From positions 181,393 to 245,392 of the forward strand of contig NZ_KE386977.1 of assembly GCF_000429865.1 (NCBI RefSeq): a stretch of DNA of 64,000 nucleotides, written 5' to 3'. Within the stretch, counting starts at the first letter, position 1, and the number at the start of each line of letters is the position of its first letter. The notes beneath the pieces are model-generated. The model saw only the letters and a program-made list of their open reading frames with translations. It did no database searches and was not told where the DNA came from. Shown one piece after another: positions 19,108-27,459 of the stretch. Source of the stretch: Cucumibacter marinus DSM 18995. GTDB lineage: Bacteria > Pseudomonadota > Alphaproteobacteria > Rhizobiales > Devosiaceae. Position numbers and translations under genes: made by a program.

Positions 19108-19773
19108 TCAATACTTGAACAGGCGCCAGGCGATGCCTCGCGCGCCGAGAGTGACGATCTTCGCGATGATGTAATAGAGCACAGCCGCGATGGCGAAATA
19201 TTCAAAGGTCCTGAAGGTGCGGACATTGAGTTCCTGCGTGACACCCGTCAGATCGGTATTGAGCCCCACAATCACCCCGAGCGAGGTCATCAGGATCGCC
19301 CAGACCATCTGGTTGGTCATCGGGTGGAACACGGCCCGGAACATTTGCGGCATCACGATCAGCCGGAATGCATCGAATGCCCCAAAGCCGAGCGAACGTG
19401 CCGCGCGCACCTGGGTCCGGGGCACCGCGCGCAACCCGCCGCGGAAGGTCTCGGCAAGGTAACCCGCATTGTTGAAGGTGATGCCGGCGAGCAGCGCCAC
19501 AAAACTGTCGAGATGGATGCCGAGCTGGCCGAGCCCGAAATAGGCCATGTAAATCTGAAAAAGCGCCGGCGTGTTGCGTGCGACTTCGACCCAGGCCGAG
19601 GCGATGCCGCGAAACACCCTGAAACGCGAACCCTGCATCACCGCCAGCACCACCCCGATGGCGATGCCGATGATCATCGAGAGGACGGCGATCTGCAGGG
19701 TAACGACCGCGCCTTCGAGCATTTGCGGCAGCGCGTTGAGCGCCGGCCGCCAATGAAAAGTGTAATTGAACAT
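19108..19773 (-). CDS. Polar amino-acid ABC importer, permease (first)
   Basis: A 221-residue HisQ/GlnP-type permease. Hydrophobic helices start near residues 20, 60, 90, 150 and 190. The EAA loop is seen at RAARSLGFGAFDAFRLIVMPQ. It follows the binding-protein gene after 71 bases that contain a GC hairpin, annotated separately. The partner is the permease gene at 18445-19095. Confidence 0.88.
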   Translation of the reverse strand: MFNYTFHWRPALNALPQMLEGAVVTLQIAVLSMIIGIAIGVVLAVMQGSRFRVFRGIASAWVEVARNTPALFQIYMAYFGLGQLGIHLDSFVALLAGITFNNAGYLAETFRGGLRAVPRTQVRAARSLGFGAFDAFRLIVMPQMFRAVFHPMTNQMVWAILMTSLGVIVGLNTDLTGVTQELNVRTFRTFEYFAIAAVLYYIIAKIVTLGARGIAWRLFKY

Positions 19774-19804
19774 TGCCGCCTCTGTCCCTGTGTTGAGGCC
19801 GGAC

Positions 19805-19820
19805 GGGGCGCTGGCGCCCC
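19805..19820 (-). promoter_or_regulatory. GC hairpin between binding-protein and permease genes
   Basis: GGGGCG-CTGG-CGCCCC can pair as a 6-7 bp GC stem. It lies 24 bases past the binding-protein stop and before the first permease start. It has no T run, so it looks like an mRNA-stabilising or attenuating stem rather than a full terminator. Confidence 0.55.
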
Positions 19821-19844
19821 GCCCGTCAGTTCAGCGGTACCGGC

Positions 19845-20669
19845 TTAGTAGTAGACGCCGGGTACGGTGAGGTTCGGCAATTCGCCTTCGCCGATCCACT
19901 TGCGGTAGAGCTCTTCATAGCGCCCGGTGCGGATCTGCTGGTTGACGAACAGATTGAGGTAGTTGAGCAGGCCGTATTCGTTGCGCAGCGTGATCAGCCC
20001 CACATAGTCGACGAGATAGGGGGCATCGCCACCAACCTTGAGCCCGTCATAGGCCCCCGATTTGACGGTTGCCGAAGCCACGGTCGAAGTCACGACGGTC
20101 GCGTCGATCTGGCCCTGGGCAAGGGCGAGGAACACATCGGCCTGGCTCTGGTAGGAGCGGAAGGACCCGTCGGGGTCGTTCCATTCGTTCACGCTGGCCT
20201 CGAGCGCGATGCCTTCGAACACGCCGGCAACCGAGCCGACCTTGTGGCCCTTGAGGCTCTCATAGCTGTCGATGCCGGTGCCTTCGCGGGTCAGCACCAC
20301 ATTGGTGAAGGCGAAATAGGGGATCGAGAAGCCCACGGTCTTGGCCCGCTCGAGCGTGTCCGATGTCGAGGCGACACCCACATCCACACGGCCCGAAACC
20401 AGCGCCGGGATACGGTCGGGGAAGGGGGTCTCGACGATTTCCGCCTCAACACCCAGCACACCGGCAAGGTCGTTACAAACATCGACATCGTAGCCGATCG
20501 GCTCGTTGTTCTCGTCCCGCGAGCCCATGGGCGGGAAGTCGAGCACAACCGCACAACGCAGTTTGCCCGAGGCGATGATGTCGTCGAGTTTGTCGGCGAA
20601 GGCGGGGGTGGTGAGCGGTGCTGCCATCACGGCAAAAGCCAGCCCGGCGAGCGCAAGTTTTCTGATCAT
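19845..20669 (-). CDS. Periplasmic amino-acid-binding protein (SBP family 3), likely for hydroxyproline
   Basis: A 274-residue solute-binding protein. The signal peptide (MIRKLALAGLAFAVMAAPL, cleavage after AFA) is followed by the typical family 3 opening KLDDIIASGKLRCAVVLDFPP. Inner motifs are GYDVDVCNDLAGVLGV and VDVGVASTSDTLERAKTVGFS, and KVGSVAGVFEGIALE lies near the hinge. The ATG at 20669 has an excellent GGGAGGA ribosome-binding site. It is the first gene of the ten-gene operon, so it marks the operon's promoter side. Substrate identity is inferred from the catabolic genes downstream. Confidence 0.88.
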   Translation of the reverse strand: MIRKLALAGLAFAVMAAPLTTPAFADKLDDIIASGKLRCAVVLDFPPMGSRDENNEPIGYDVDVCNDLAGVLGVEAEIVETPFPDRIPALVSGRVDVGVASTSDTLERAKTVGFSIPYFAFTNVVLTREGTGIDSYESLKGHKVGSVAGVFEGIALEASVNEWNDPDGSFRSYQSQADVFLALAQGQIDATVVTSTVASATVKSGAYDGLKVGGDAPYLVDYVGLITLRNEYGLLNYLNLFVNQQIRTGRYEELYRKWIGEGELPNLTVPGVYY

Positions 20670-21037
20670 GGATAGTCCTCCCTGTAGACCGGTCCGGCGG
20701 CCGTACACCGGCGCGCCTTCTGGAACCGCGTCAGATCGTCCGTTCCGGGATGACTCCTGGCTCGGCCGCATTAGGCCGGCACTTCGCGATCACCACCGGT
20801 TGGCCGTAGCGGCCCGGCAGGCACGCCTCGCGAAGGGGTGTAGCGGATGAAGCCCTGTCGAACCGCCCCGGAAACTCCGCTGGCGGCGATCGACCGTCCG
20901 TTGGAGCACAAGGACCATAATCAGTATTGTATCCAATATGCAATATAAAATATGCTTGCGGTGAAATCGGCTAATCTCACCGCCTGCCCTTGTGGGTTGG
21001 CGGGGGATTGACTAGGCATTCAGCGCCGGAGGCATGC
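20670..21037. other. Divergent control region of the hydroxyproline operon and its GntR gene
   Basis: This 368-base gap separates the first operon gene, read leftwards, from the GntR gene, read rightwards. It is GC-rich except for an AT-rich core at about 20918-20958 that holds the candidate operator annotated separately. TATAAAATATGC at about 20945-20956 could serve as a -10 region for the GntR gene, but no good -35 was found. Confidence 0.6.
20926..20944. promoter_or_regulatory. Candidate GntR operator
   Basis: ATTGTAT-CCAAT-ATGCAAT is an inverted repeat with 6 of 7 bases matching in each arm and a 5-base spacer. It sits in the only AT-rich patch between the divergent operon and the GntR gene, where an FCD-class GntR repressor would bind. 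Confidence 0.5.
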
Positions 21038-21697
21038 GTGAAACTACGGGCCGTTGACATCTCCAAGACCGCGTCCGCGTCCTCGATCGTTTTCGAGGCG
21101 CTGCGCAAGGCGATCATCGAAGGTGAACTCAAGGACGGCGAACCGCTGCGCCAGGACGAGATCGCCCAGATTTTTAACACCAGCCGCATACCGGTGCGCG
21201 AGGCGATCACCCGGCTGGAGCAGCAAGGCCTCGTCACCCAGCAGCGTTACAAGGGGGCCGTGGTCGCGGCCATGGAGCCCGATGATGTCGGGGAAATCTT
21301 CGATTTCCGCGCGCTGGTCGAGGGCGAGGTGATCGCGCAGGCCGTGCCCAAAATGCGTCCGGAAACCCTCAAAAAGGCCCGGAAATACTGCGAGAGCTTC
21401 TCTGAATCCGACGACCCGATGGATTGGGGGACGCTTAACCGCGACTTCCACTTCACGCTGTATCGCGATTCAAGTCTCGAGTTTCATCTCTCCATTGTCT
21501 CGAATACGCTCGACCGGATCGACCGCTATCTGCGCGCCCAACTCGTCCTGTCCAACGGCATGCCGCGGGCCAATACCGAGCATTTCGCGATTCTCGAAGC
21601 CTGCGAGGCAGGCGACGCGCAAAAGGCCGCCGAACTGACCCGGGCCCATATCCTGGGCGCCAAGTCGAGCCTGATCGAACATCTGAAGTCCGACTGA
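21038..21697 (+). CDS. GntR family regulator (FCD subfamily), probable hydroxyproline operon repressor
   Basis: A 219-residue protein. Residues about 12-78 form the winged helix (IVFEALRKAIIEGELKDGE, QDEIAQIFNTSRIPVREAI, RLEQQGLV). Residues about 85-210 form an FCD effector domain with its usual helices and metal-binding histidines (NRDFHFTLYR, AHILGAK). The GTG at 21038 is chosen because CGGAGG lies five bases before it; the upstream in-frame start at 20990 has no such site. It is divergent from the hydroxyproline operon, like the hypR regulator of Sinorhizobium, and probably represses it until its substrate binds. Confidence 0.85.
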   Translation: MKLRAVDISKTASASSIVFEALRKAIIEGELKDGEPLRQDEIAQIFNTSRIPVREAITRLEQQGLVTQQRYKGAVVAAMEPDDVGEIFDFRALVEGEVIAQAVPKMRPETLKKARKYCESFSESDDPMDWGTLNRDFHFTLYRDSSLEFHLSIVSNTLDRIDRYLRAQLVLSNGMPRANTEHFAILEACEAGDAQKAAELTRAHILGAKSSLIEHLKSD

Positions 21698-21709
21698 CGG
21701 CGGGTGGTC

Positions 21710-22591
21710 TCAGCCTCGCGCACTGTCCCTGAACCGGCCCGGTGCCTCACCGGTTGCGCGGGCGAAGACCCGCGAGAAATAAGCCGGATCGTCATAGCCG
21801 AGGACGATTGCGATCTGTTTGACGGTGAGCGGTGAAAACATCAGGTAGCGCTTGGCCTCCAGCATCACCCGCCGCTCGATGGCCTCGCGCGCCGACATGC
21901 CCAGCACCTGCCGGCACACCCGGTTTAGATGCGCCGCAGTGATTCCGAGCGCGCTGGCATAATCGCCGACCGGCAGATGCTCGCGATAATCCTGGTCGAT
22001 TTTTTGCAGGAAACCGAGCGTATGGCGCATAGCCGGATCGCGGGGCAGTGTCGGCGCCAGCTTCTCAGCCTGTACCGCACGGTGCAGCGTGACCATCAGC
22101 AACAGGATGCGCGCCCGCATCGCTGCGGCATGGCCGGGGCTTTGCCACCGGCTTTCCGCGATCAACGCCTCGATTTCCGTGCTCACCGCCGTCAGCGCCC
22201 GTCCGCGCTCGGTCAACACGAAGGCGCCGCGCAATGCCGCGCTGATCTCGGGTTCATCCGCCAGGGCATCACGCACATCGCGTTCGAACAGGGTAACGAC
22301 GACACCCTCGACATCCGGCGAGAACGAAAAGCCGTGCACGATCGGGGCGGGGACGACGATCACGGCCGGCGGATAGACAAGCCTTGATTGTCCATCAAGG
22401 GTGACTTCTGCCTCTCCCCCGGAGAGCATCAACACTTGAAATAGCTGGTCATGCCGGTGCGGAGCGATCCGGTAATCGTAGAGCCGTGAGCGCGACAGCA
22501 GAGTCTCCCAATGCAGCCAGCCCGGCGCAGCATCGAGCTCGTTCTCCCCGTAAAGCGCAAAGATCGGAATCGTGGTGGCGGTGCTCTCCAT
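21710..22591 (-). CDS. pobR: AraC family regulator of 4-hydroxybenzoate catabolism
   Basis: A 293-residue AraC/XylS protein. A cupin-like sensing domain covers about residues 1-170 (HRHDQLFQVLMLSGGEAEV), and two helix-turn-helix motifs lie in the last 100 residues (ALGITAAHLNRVCRQVLG and VKQIAIVLGYDDPAYFSRVF). It is divergent from pobA across a 106-base gap, the classical arrangement of the 4-hydroxybenzoate-responsive PobR activator. The start at MESTATT (22591) is preferred; the frame is open upstream across the intergenic region. The stop lies 12 bases past the convergent GntR gene. Confidence 0.85.
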   Translation of the reverse strand: MESTATTIPIFALYGENELDAAPGWLHWETLLSRSRLYDYRIAPHRHDQLFQVLMLSGGEAEVTLDGQSRLVYPPAVIVVPAPIVHGFSFSPDVEGVVVTLFERDVRDALADEPEISAALRGAFVLTERGRALTAVSTEIEALIAESRWQSPGHAAAMRARILLLMVTLHRAVQAEKLAPTLPRDPAMRHTLGFLQKIDQDYREHLPVGDYASALGITAAHLNRVCRQVLGMSAREAIERRVMLEAKRYLMFSPLTVKQIAIVLGYDDPAYFSRVFARATGEAPGRFRDSARG

Positions 22592-22597
22592 GTTCGG

Positions 22598-22628
22598 ATT
22601 GTCCAATCTATTGCCAGCCATGTCCATT
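22598..22628. promoter_or_regulatory. Candidate PobR binding sites
   Basis: The palindrome ATTGTCCAAT is at 22598-22607. GTCCAAT at 22601 and GTCCATT at 22622 form a direct repeat 21 bases apart, two helical turns, as is common for AraC-type activators. It lies in the gap between the divergent pobR and pobA genes. Confidence 0.4.
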
Positions 22629-22637
22629 GGCGGATGA

Positions 22638-23870
<1,233 letters not shown>

Positions 23871-23883
23871 TCGCACCGGTCAA

Positions 23884-25986
23884 TCAATCGGTCGCCGCAA
23901 CATCGTCTTCGAACAGTTCGGGGAAATAGGCCTTGGCTCGATAGCAGGCGTCATCGCGCTCGCTCTGCTCTGCCGTCTCGTCCTTGCAGGTCCTGACATA
24001 GGCATTGGTCGATGAGCCTTCGCGCAGTGTCGCAAACATCTCGAGCGGTAGACCGGCGGCAAGCATGTTTTCAGGATGGTCGGTGCCGGCCTCCCGTATT
24101 CCGAGCATGGTCATCCCGTATTCGGGGGAATAGGCAAGCACGCCGAGATCGTCGTCGCTGCCAAGGTCACCCATGGGCAACTCGGCCACCAACGCGCCGG
24201 AACGATCGAACTGGGCCAGCCAGACATCCTGATCGCCGGTGGAGCCGTCGCGTGCCATGATCCGTCCGCCGACCATGGCTCCCCCATCTGGCAGCGCAGC
24301 GACTTTGGTCGCCCATTCGAGGTCGAGCAGATCATGGGTGACACTGGCGATGAGTTCACCCTGCGGGCTGACGCGAGCGACCCAGAAATCGACATTGCCG
24401 GGATCGTCCGATTGCGCCCCGGCGATCACGAGATCGCCATTGGCGGCCACAGCCATGCTTTCGGCACCATGGCTCGATCCTTCCGGTGAGATCTGGCGAT
24501 TGCCCAAGAACTGGCCGTCATGGTCATAGCTTGCGAGCCATGTTGTCCAATTGCCGACCTCCTCGTCGGACTTGGAGTAGGTCACAAAAACGCGGTCGGC
24601 GCTAACCGCCATGTCGGCCAGTCGCACTGTTGGGCCGCCGTCGACGCCCTGAGCCCAGATCGACCTGCCGGCACCATCGAAGCGGAAGACCGACATATAG
24701 GCGCTTGATTTGTCCAAAAGGTCGCTGGCGGCGAGCGCAGTAAAGAAGAAACCGCCACCCGCTGCGGGTTGAATGACAGCCTTGGCTTCCCGATCGCCGG
24801 TCGCGGCCATTTCCCACTGGATAATAGGATTGCCGTCCCCATCGACAACCCATATCCAGAACGACCGAATGAAGGTCTCACCATCATTACTGGGCTCTTC
24901 AGATCCCAGGAGATAGAACCCGCCTTCCTCTCGCTTAATGGCGGAAATGCCGTCGCTGTGGCCTTCATCGGCCGCGAATGTCCGGCTCCATTGCAAGTTA
25001 CCCTTCGGGTCGAGCTGCCCGATCCAGGCCTTTCGGTTTCCTTTCTCGGGCCCTTCGGTCCCGCTGAGAATGAACCCACCCTCGGGCAGCGCGGTAGCAC
25101 TACTCACTTGCAGGGCGGTGCCTTCAAGCGTCTTGTCGAAAGGCTCGAACCGGGGTTCGGGCACCCGTTGACCGGGCAGAGCCGGCGGGTCGGCGAGGTT
25201 GATAATCGGTTCCGGCGCCTCCGGCAGCAGATAGACATCGCTGCGCAGGGACGACTGCACCCAGGGGATCTGCTGGCCGCCAGTGGCTTCCTCGACATCG
25301 ACCAGCACCCGGCGGAAGACCTGTTCGATCACAAGCCCGGGCTCCTGCATCGCCTCGGCGAGCGCGATGGCATAGGGCGAATTGACCCCGGTGCCGTCGG
25401 CGGCGGTCTGTCCGGGCGCCGCGGCAAAGGCGATAATCGCCCCGCCTTCGGCGCGGGCCGGCGCCAGCCCGCGGCTTGCAGAACGCGTGGTGCCAGCGAG
25501 CGGATTGTTCCGGCAGGCATCGAGGATCAGGATATTGGTGGCATTCCCCGCATCCTGCATTTGCCGCAGAATGCTGGCGAGGGTTATCGCCTCGAACTCG
25601 AGATCGGATTCCACTTCGATCTGCGCTTCGAGGGGAATGAGGTAGTTTTCGCCGCGCGACTGGACGCCGTGCCCGGCATAATAGAACAGCCCCATCGCGG
25701 CCTCGCCGGCGCCGCGCAGCCGCGAACCGAACTCCTGCACCGCCCGGCTCATGCCGCGACGGTCGGCATCGATGGCCTCCACCACCTCGAAACCCAGTTT
25801 TTCAAGCGTCTCGCGCATCAGCCGGGCGTCGTTGCGCGTGTTGCGCAGGGCCGTCATCGAGCTGTAATTGCCATTGCCGATGATCAGCGCCAGGCGCGCC
25901 TCGGCGCGCGCAGGCGCGATACCCACAATAACGCTCAACAGCGCCGCGATCAGAACCGTCGGCCAGATGATGGTGCGGTGGGTCAA
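23884..25986 (-). CDS. Exported caspase-fold (peptidase C14) protein with C-terminal propeller-like repeats
   Basis: A 700-residue protein. The N-terminus (IIWPTVLIAALLSVIVGIAP, then ARA) is a signal peptide or anchor. Residues about 30-210 are a caspase domain: RLALIIGNGNY, the catalytic His in LFYYAGHGVQ (His106) and the catalytic Cys in ILILDACRNNP (Cys158). After a proline-rich linker, residues about 290-640 hold a chain of repeats with a Gly-Gly-hydrophobic then Asp-x-Gly pattern (LPEGGFILSGTE, LPDGGAMVGGRI) that look like propeller blades. A short cysteine-containing tail ends the protein. The TTG at 25986 is chosen because GGGGGAGGAG lies 7 bases before it; a TTG nine codons upstream precedes that site. 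Role unknown: bacterial caspase homologues are linked to cell death, stress and regulated proteolysis. Confidence 0.8.
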   Translation of the reverse strand: MTHRTIIWPTVLIAALLSVIVGIAPARAEARLALIIGNGNYSSMTALRNTRNDARLMRETLEKLGFEVVEAIDADRRGMSRAVQEFGSRLRGAGEAAMGLFYYAGHGVQSRGENYLIPLEAQIEVESDLEFEAITLASILRQMQDAGNATNILILDACRNNPLAGTTRSASRGLAPARAEGGAIIAFAAAPGQTAADGTGVNSPYAIALAEAMQEPGLVIEQVFRRVLVDVEEATGGQQIPWVQSSLRSDVYLLPEAPEPIINLADPPALPGQRVPEPRFEPFDKTLEGTALQVSSATALPEGGFILSGTEGPEKGNRKAWIGQLDPKGNLQWSRTFAADEGHSDGISAIKREEGGFYLLGSEEPSNDGETFIRSFWIWVVDGDGNPIIQWEMAATGDREAKAVIQPAAGGGFFFTALAASDLLDKSSAYMSVFRFDGAGRSIWAQGVDGGPTVRLADMAVSADRVFVTYSKSDEEVGNWTTWLASYDHDGQFLGNRQISPEGSSHGAESMAVAANGDLVIAGAQSDDPGNVDFWVARVSPQGELIASVTHDLLDLEWATKVAALPDGGAMVGGRIMARDGSTGDQDVWLAQFDRSGALVAELPMGDLGSDDDLGVLAYSPEYGMTMLGIREAGTDHPENMLAAGLPLEMFATLREGSSTNAYVRTCKDETAEQSERDDACYRAKAYFPELFEDDVAATD

Positions 25987-26086
25987 GCTGCGTCTCCTCC
26001 CCCTGCACGACAAGATTAGCGCCTGCCTGGTGGCCGATCAATGTTGGCTGGGGAACTGGACCTGTGGGAGAGGGGAGTGAAGGCGG

Positions 26087-26563
26087 TCATTCCGCCGCGC
26101 GGGCGACATAGATTTCGGTGACGGCATCGCTGTCCTCCTGCCGGTCATGCCCGCTGACATAAACCTCCCAGGCCACGCCGCCGCTTTCGAAGCCGCGCTC
26201 GGCGGTTTCCTTCTGCAGCCCGGCATAGGCGTCAGGCATCTGATCATAGGGGCCGACAACCACCGCCCTGAGCGCCGGACCGCCCGGCGCATAGTCGGCC
26301 TGCATCTCGCCGCCGCTCTTGGCATGGTCGGCAGCTGTGACCGGGAACGCTGCCGCAAAGGTGATTTCCGCCACGCTCCAGTTCTTGAAGATGGTCAGGG
26401 GCGGGCCCGCCGCCTCGATCCGGCGTTCATCCATCAACGCCCGCAGATCCTCGAATGCGCGCTCTATGGACCGGGCCACAACACTCGGCACCAGCGCGCA
26501 CTGGTTGACCACCGTGACAATGGGATAGGGACGGGTTTCAACCTCCTCGATATCAATCCGCAA
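26087..26563 (-). CDS. GyrI-like small-molecule-binding domain protein
   Basis: A 158-residue soluble protein that resembles the GyrI-like/AraC effector-binding fold without any DNA-binding domain (residues 1-158: IEEVETRPYPIVTVV, a central GGEMQADYAPGGPALRAVVVG, and WEVYVSGHDRQEDSDAVTEIYV at the end). This fold binds hydrophobic small molecules or hydrolyses cyclopropanoids in some members. The start is a TTG at 26563 with GGAGG about 11 bases upstream. It is 100 bases upstream of, and on the same strand as, the caspase-fold gene, so co-transcription is possible. The match rests on general pattern, not on strong motifs. Confidence 0.65.
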   Translation of the reverse strand: MRIDIEEVETRPYPIVTVVNQCALVPSVVARSIERAFEDLRALMDERRIEAAGPPLTIFKNWSVAEITFAAAFPVTAADHAKSGGEMQADYAPGGPALRAVVVGPYDQMPDAYAGLQKETAERGFESGGVAWEVYVSGHDRQEDSDAVTEIYVARAAE

Positions 26564-26749
26564 TCTCTGCCCGTCCTCCGGTTATGCTGCGTTGATTGGG
26601 CGCATTCCGGTAAACAAGGCGGTCCCCGGGCGTCCGTATCGTTTTGGATTGAAGGGCACCGGGGTGCGTCATGCCTTGATTCAGGTCAATCAAGGCATTT
26701 GCGTTTACCCCCGTAAAACAATCCCGACACCCTTCTGTCCGCATGGAGG

Positions 26750-26959
26750 CACGCCCCGCCAAAGGGCAAGGAAAGGTCCCGCGCGGGGTGACAGCGGGGG
26801 CTGAGGGGCATGCCCCGCCAAGAACCAGGAAAAGGTCCCGCAAGACGGGCAGGCGTGTGACAGCGGGGCAAAGAACCAAAACCCTGGGGCATGCCCCGCC
26901 AAAGGGCAAGGAAAGGTCCCGCGCGGGGTGACAGCGGGGGCTGAGGGGCATGCCCCGCG
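26750..26959. repeat. Imperfect tandem repeat with 59-bp units
   Basis: Unit 1 (26750-26808) and unit 3 (26890-26948) are 59 bp long and differ at one base near their start. Unit 2 (26809-26889) is a diverged, longer copy that shares the CATGCCCCGCC opening, the GGTCCCGC core and GACAGCGGGG. A partial fourth opening follows at 26949-26959. Unit length, lack of spacers and unequal copies rule out a CRISPR array. Confidence 0.8.
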
Positions 26960-26964
26960 CGGGC

Positions 26965-27010
26965 AGCCGCATTGAGCGACCGATTCATTGTCGTTCCGCG
27001 CGGCTTTTTT
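26965..27010 (+). terminator. Possible leader hairpin and T run upstream of uraH
   Basis: AGCCGC (26965-26970) can pair with GCGGCT (27000-27005), enclosing a smaller GCGAC/GTCGT stem, and five T residues follow. No plus-strand gene ends nearby, so it would act in the leader of the purine operon. The outer stem is only 6 bp with a long loop, so support is weak. Confidence 0.25.
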
Positions 27011-27093
27011 GTCCATCCGGTAAAAATTGCGCTTCACAGGGACGTTTGCATTGCCCATTGTGTCATCCGGCAACGCACAGAGGGAGGATGAGC

Positions 27094-27459
27094 GTGGTCG
27101 ATAAAACCCGCCCCGGCCGGCTGACGACACATGTGCTCGACACCATGAACGGGCATCCCGCATCCGGCATGCGGATCGATCTCAAAAGGCTCACGCCGGA
27201 GCCCGGCGAAACCGTCACCTTTGTCACCAATCATGACGGGCGGGTGGACACCCCGCTGCTCGAAGGCGCGGCATTTTCCGCCGGCTCCTATGAACTCACC
27301 TTCCATGTCGGCAGCTATTTCGCGGGCCATGAAGCCAGCGGAGCCGGGACTTTTCTCGATCTGGTGCCGGTGCGCTTCGTGATCGCGGATGAGGGCGCGC
27401 ATTACCATGTGCCCTTGCTGGTCTCGCCCTTTGCCTATTCAACCTATCGGGGGAGCTGA
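27094..27459 (+). CDS. uraH: 5-hydroxyisourate hydrolase
   Basis: A 121-residue transthyretin-related protein that hydrolyses 5-hydroxyisourate to OHCU, the step after urate oxidation. Family marks are the N-terminal [14 protein letters not shown] with the catalytic His, the PVRFVI arginine, [18 protein letters not shown] with the second His, and the C-terminal YRGS signature of HIU hydrolases as opposed to transthyretin. The start is uncertain. AGGGAGG at 27081-27087 directly touches an ATG at 27088, whereas the in-frame GTG at 27094 has the normal spacing and is preferred here. The stop overlaps the xdhA start (TGATG). Confidence 0.9.
   Translation: MVDKTRPGRLTTHVLDTMNGHPASGMRIDLKRLTPEPGETVTFVTNHDGRVDTPLLEGAAFSAGSYELTFHVGSYFAGHEASGAGTFLDLVPVRFVIADEGAHYHVPLLVSPFAYSTYRGS

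Larger units (their letters stand above)
26564..27093. other. Gene-free interval upstream of the purine module, with tandem 59-bp units
   Basis: The left part is unremarkable. The middle (26750-26959) holds the repeat units annotated separately. The right part must hold the promoter and leader of the uraH-xdh operon. Apparent open frames through the repeats are by-products of their GC content. Confidence 0.6.

Noticed and set aside
21034-21036. ATG next to the GntR ribosome-binding site as the true start
   Set aside because: It is in a different frame from the GntR protein; the GTG at 21038 is in frame and well spaced.
26750-26959. CRISPR-like array
   Set aside because: Only two near-identical 59-bp units with a diverged 81-bp unit between them; no regular spacers, no cas genes.
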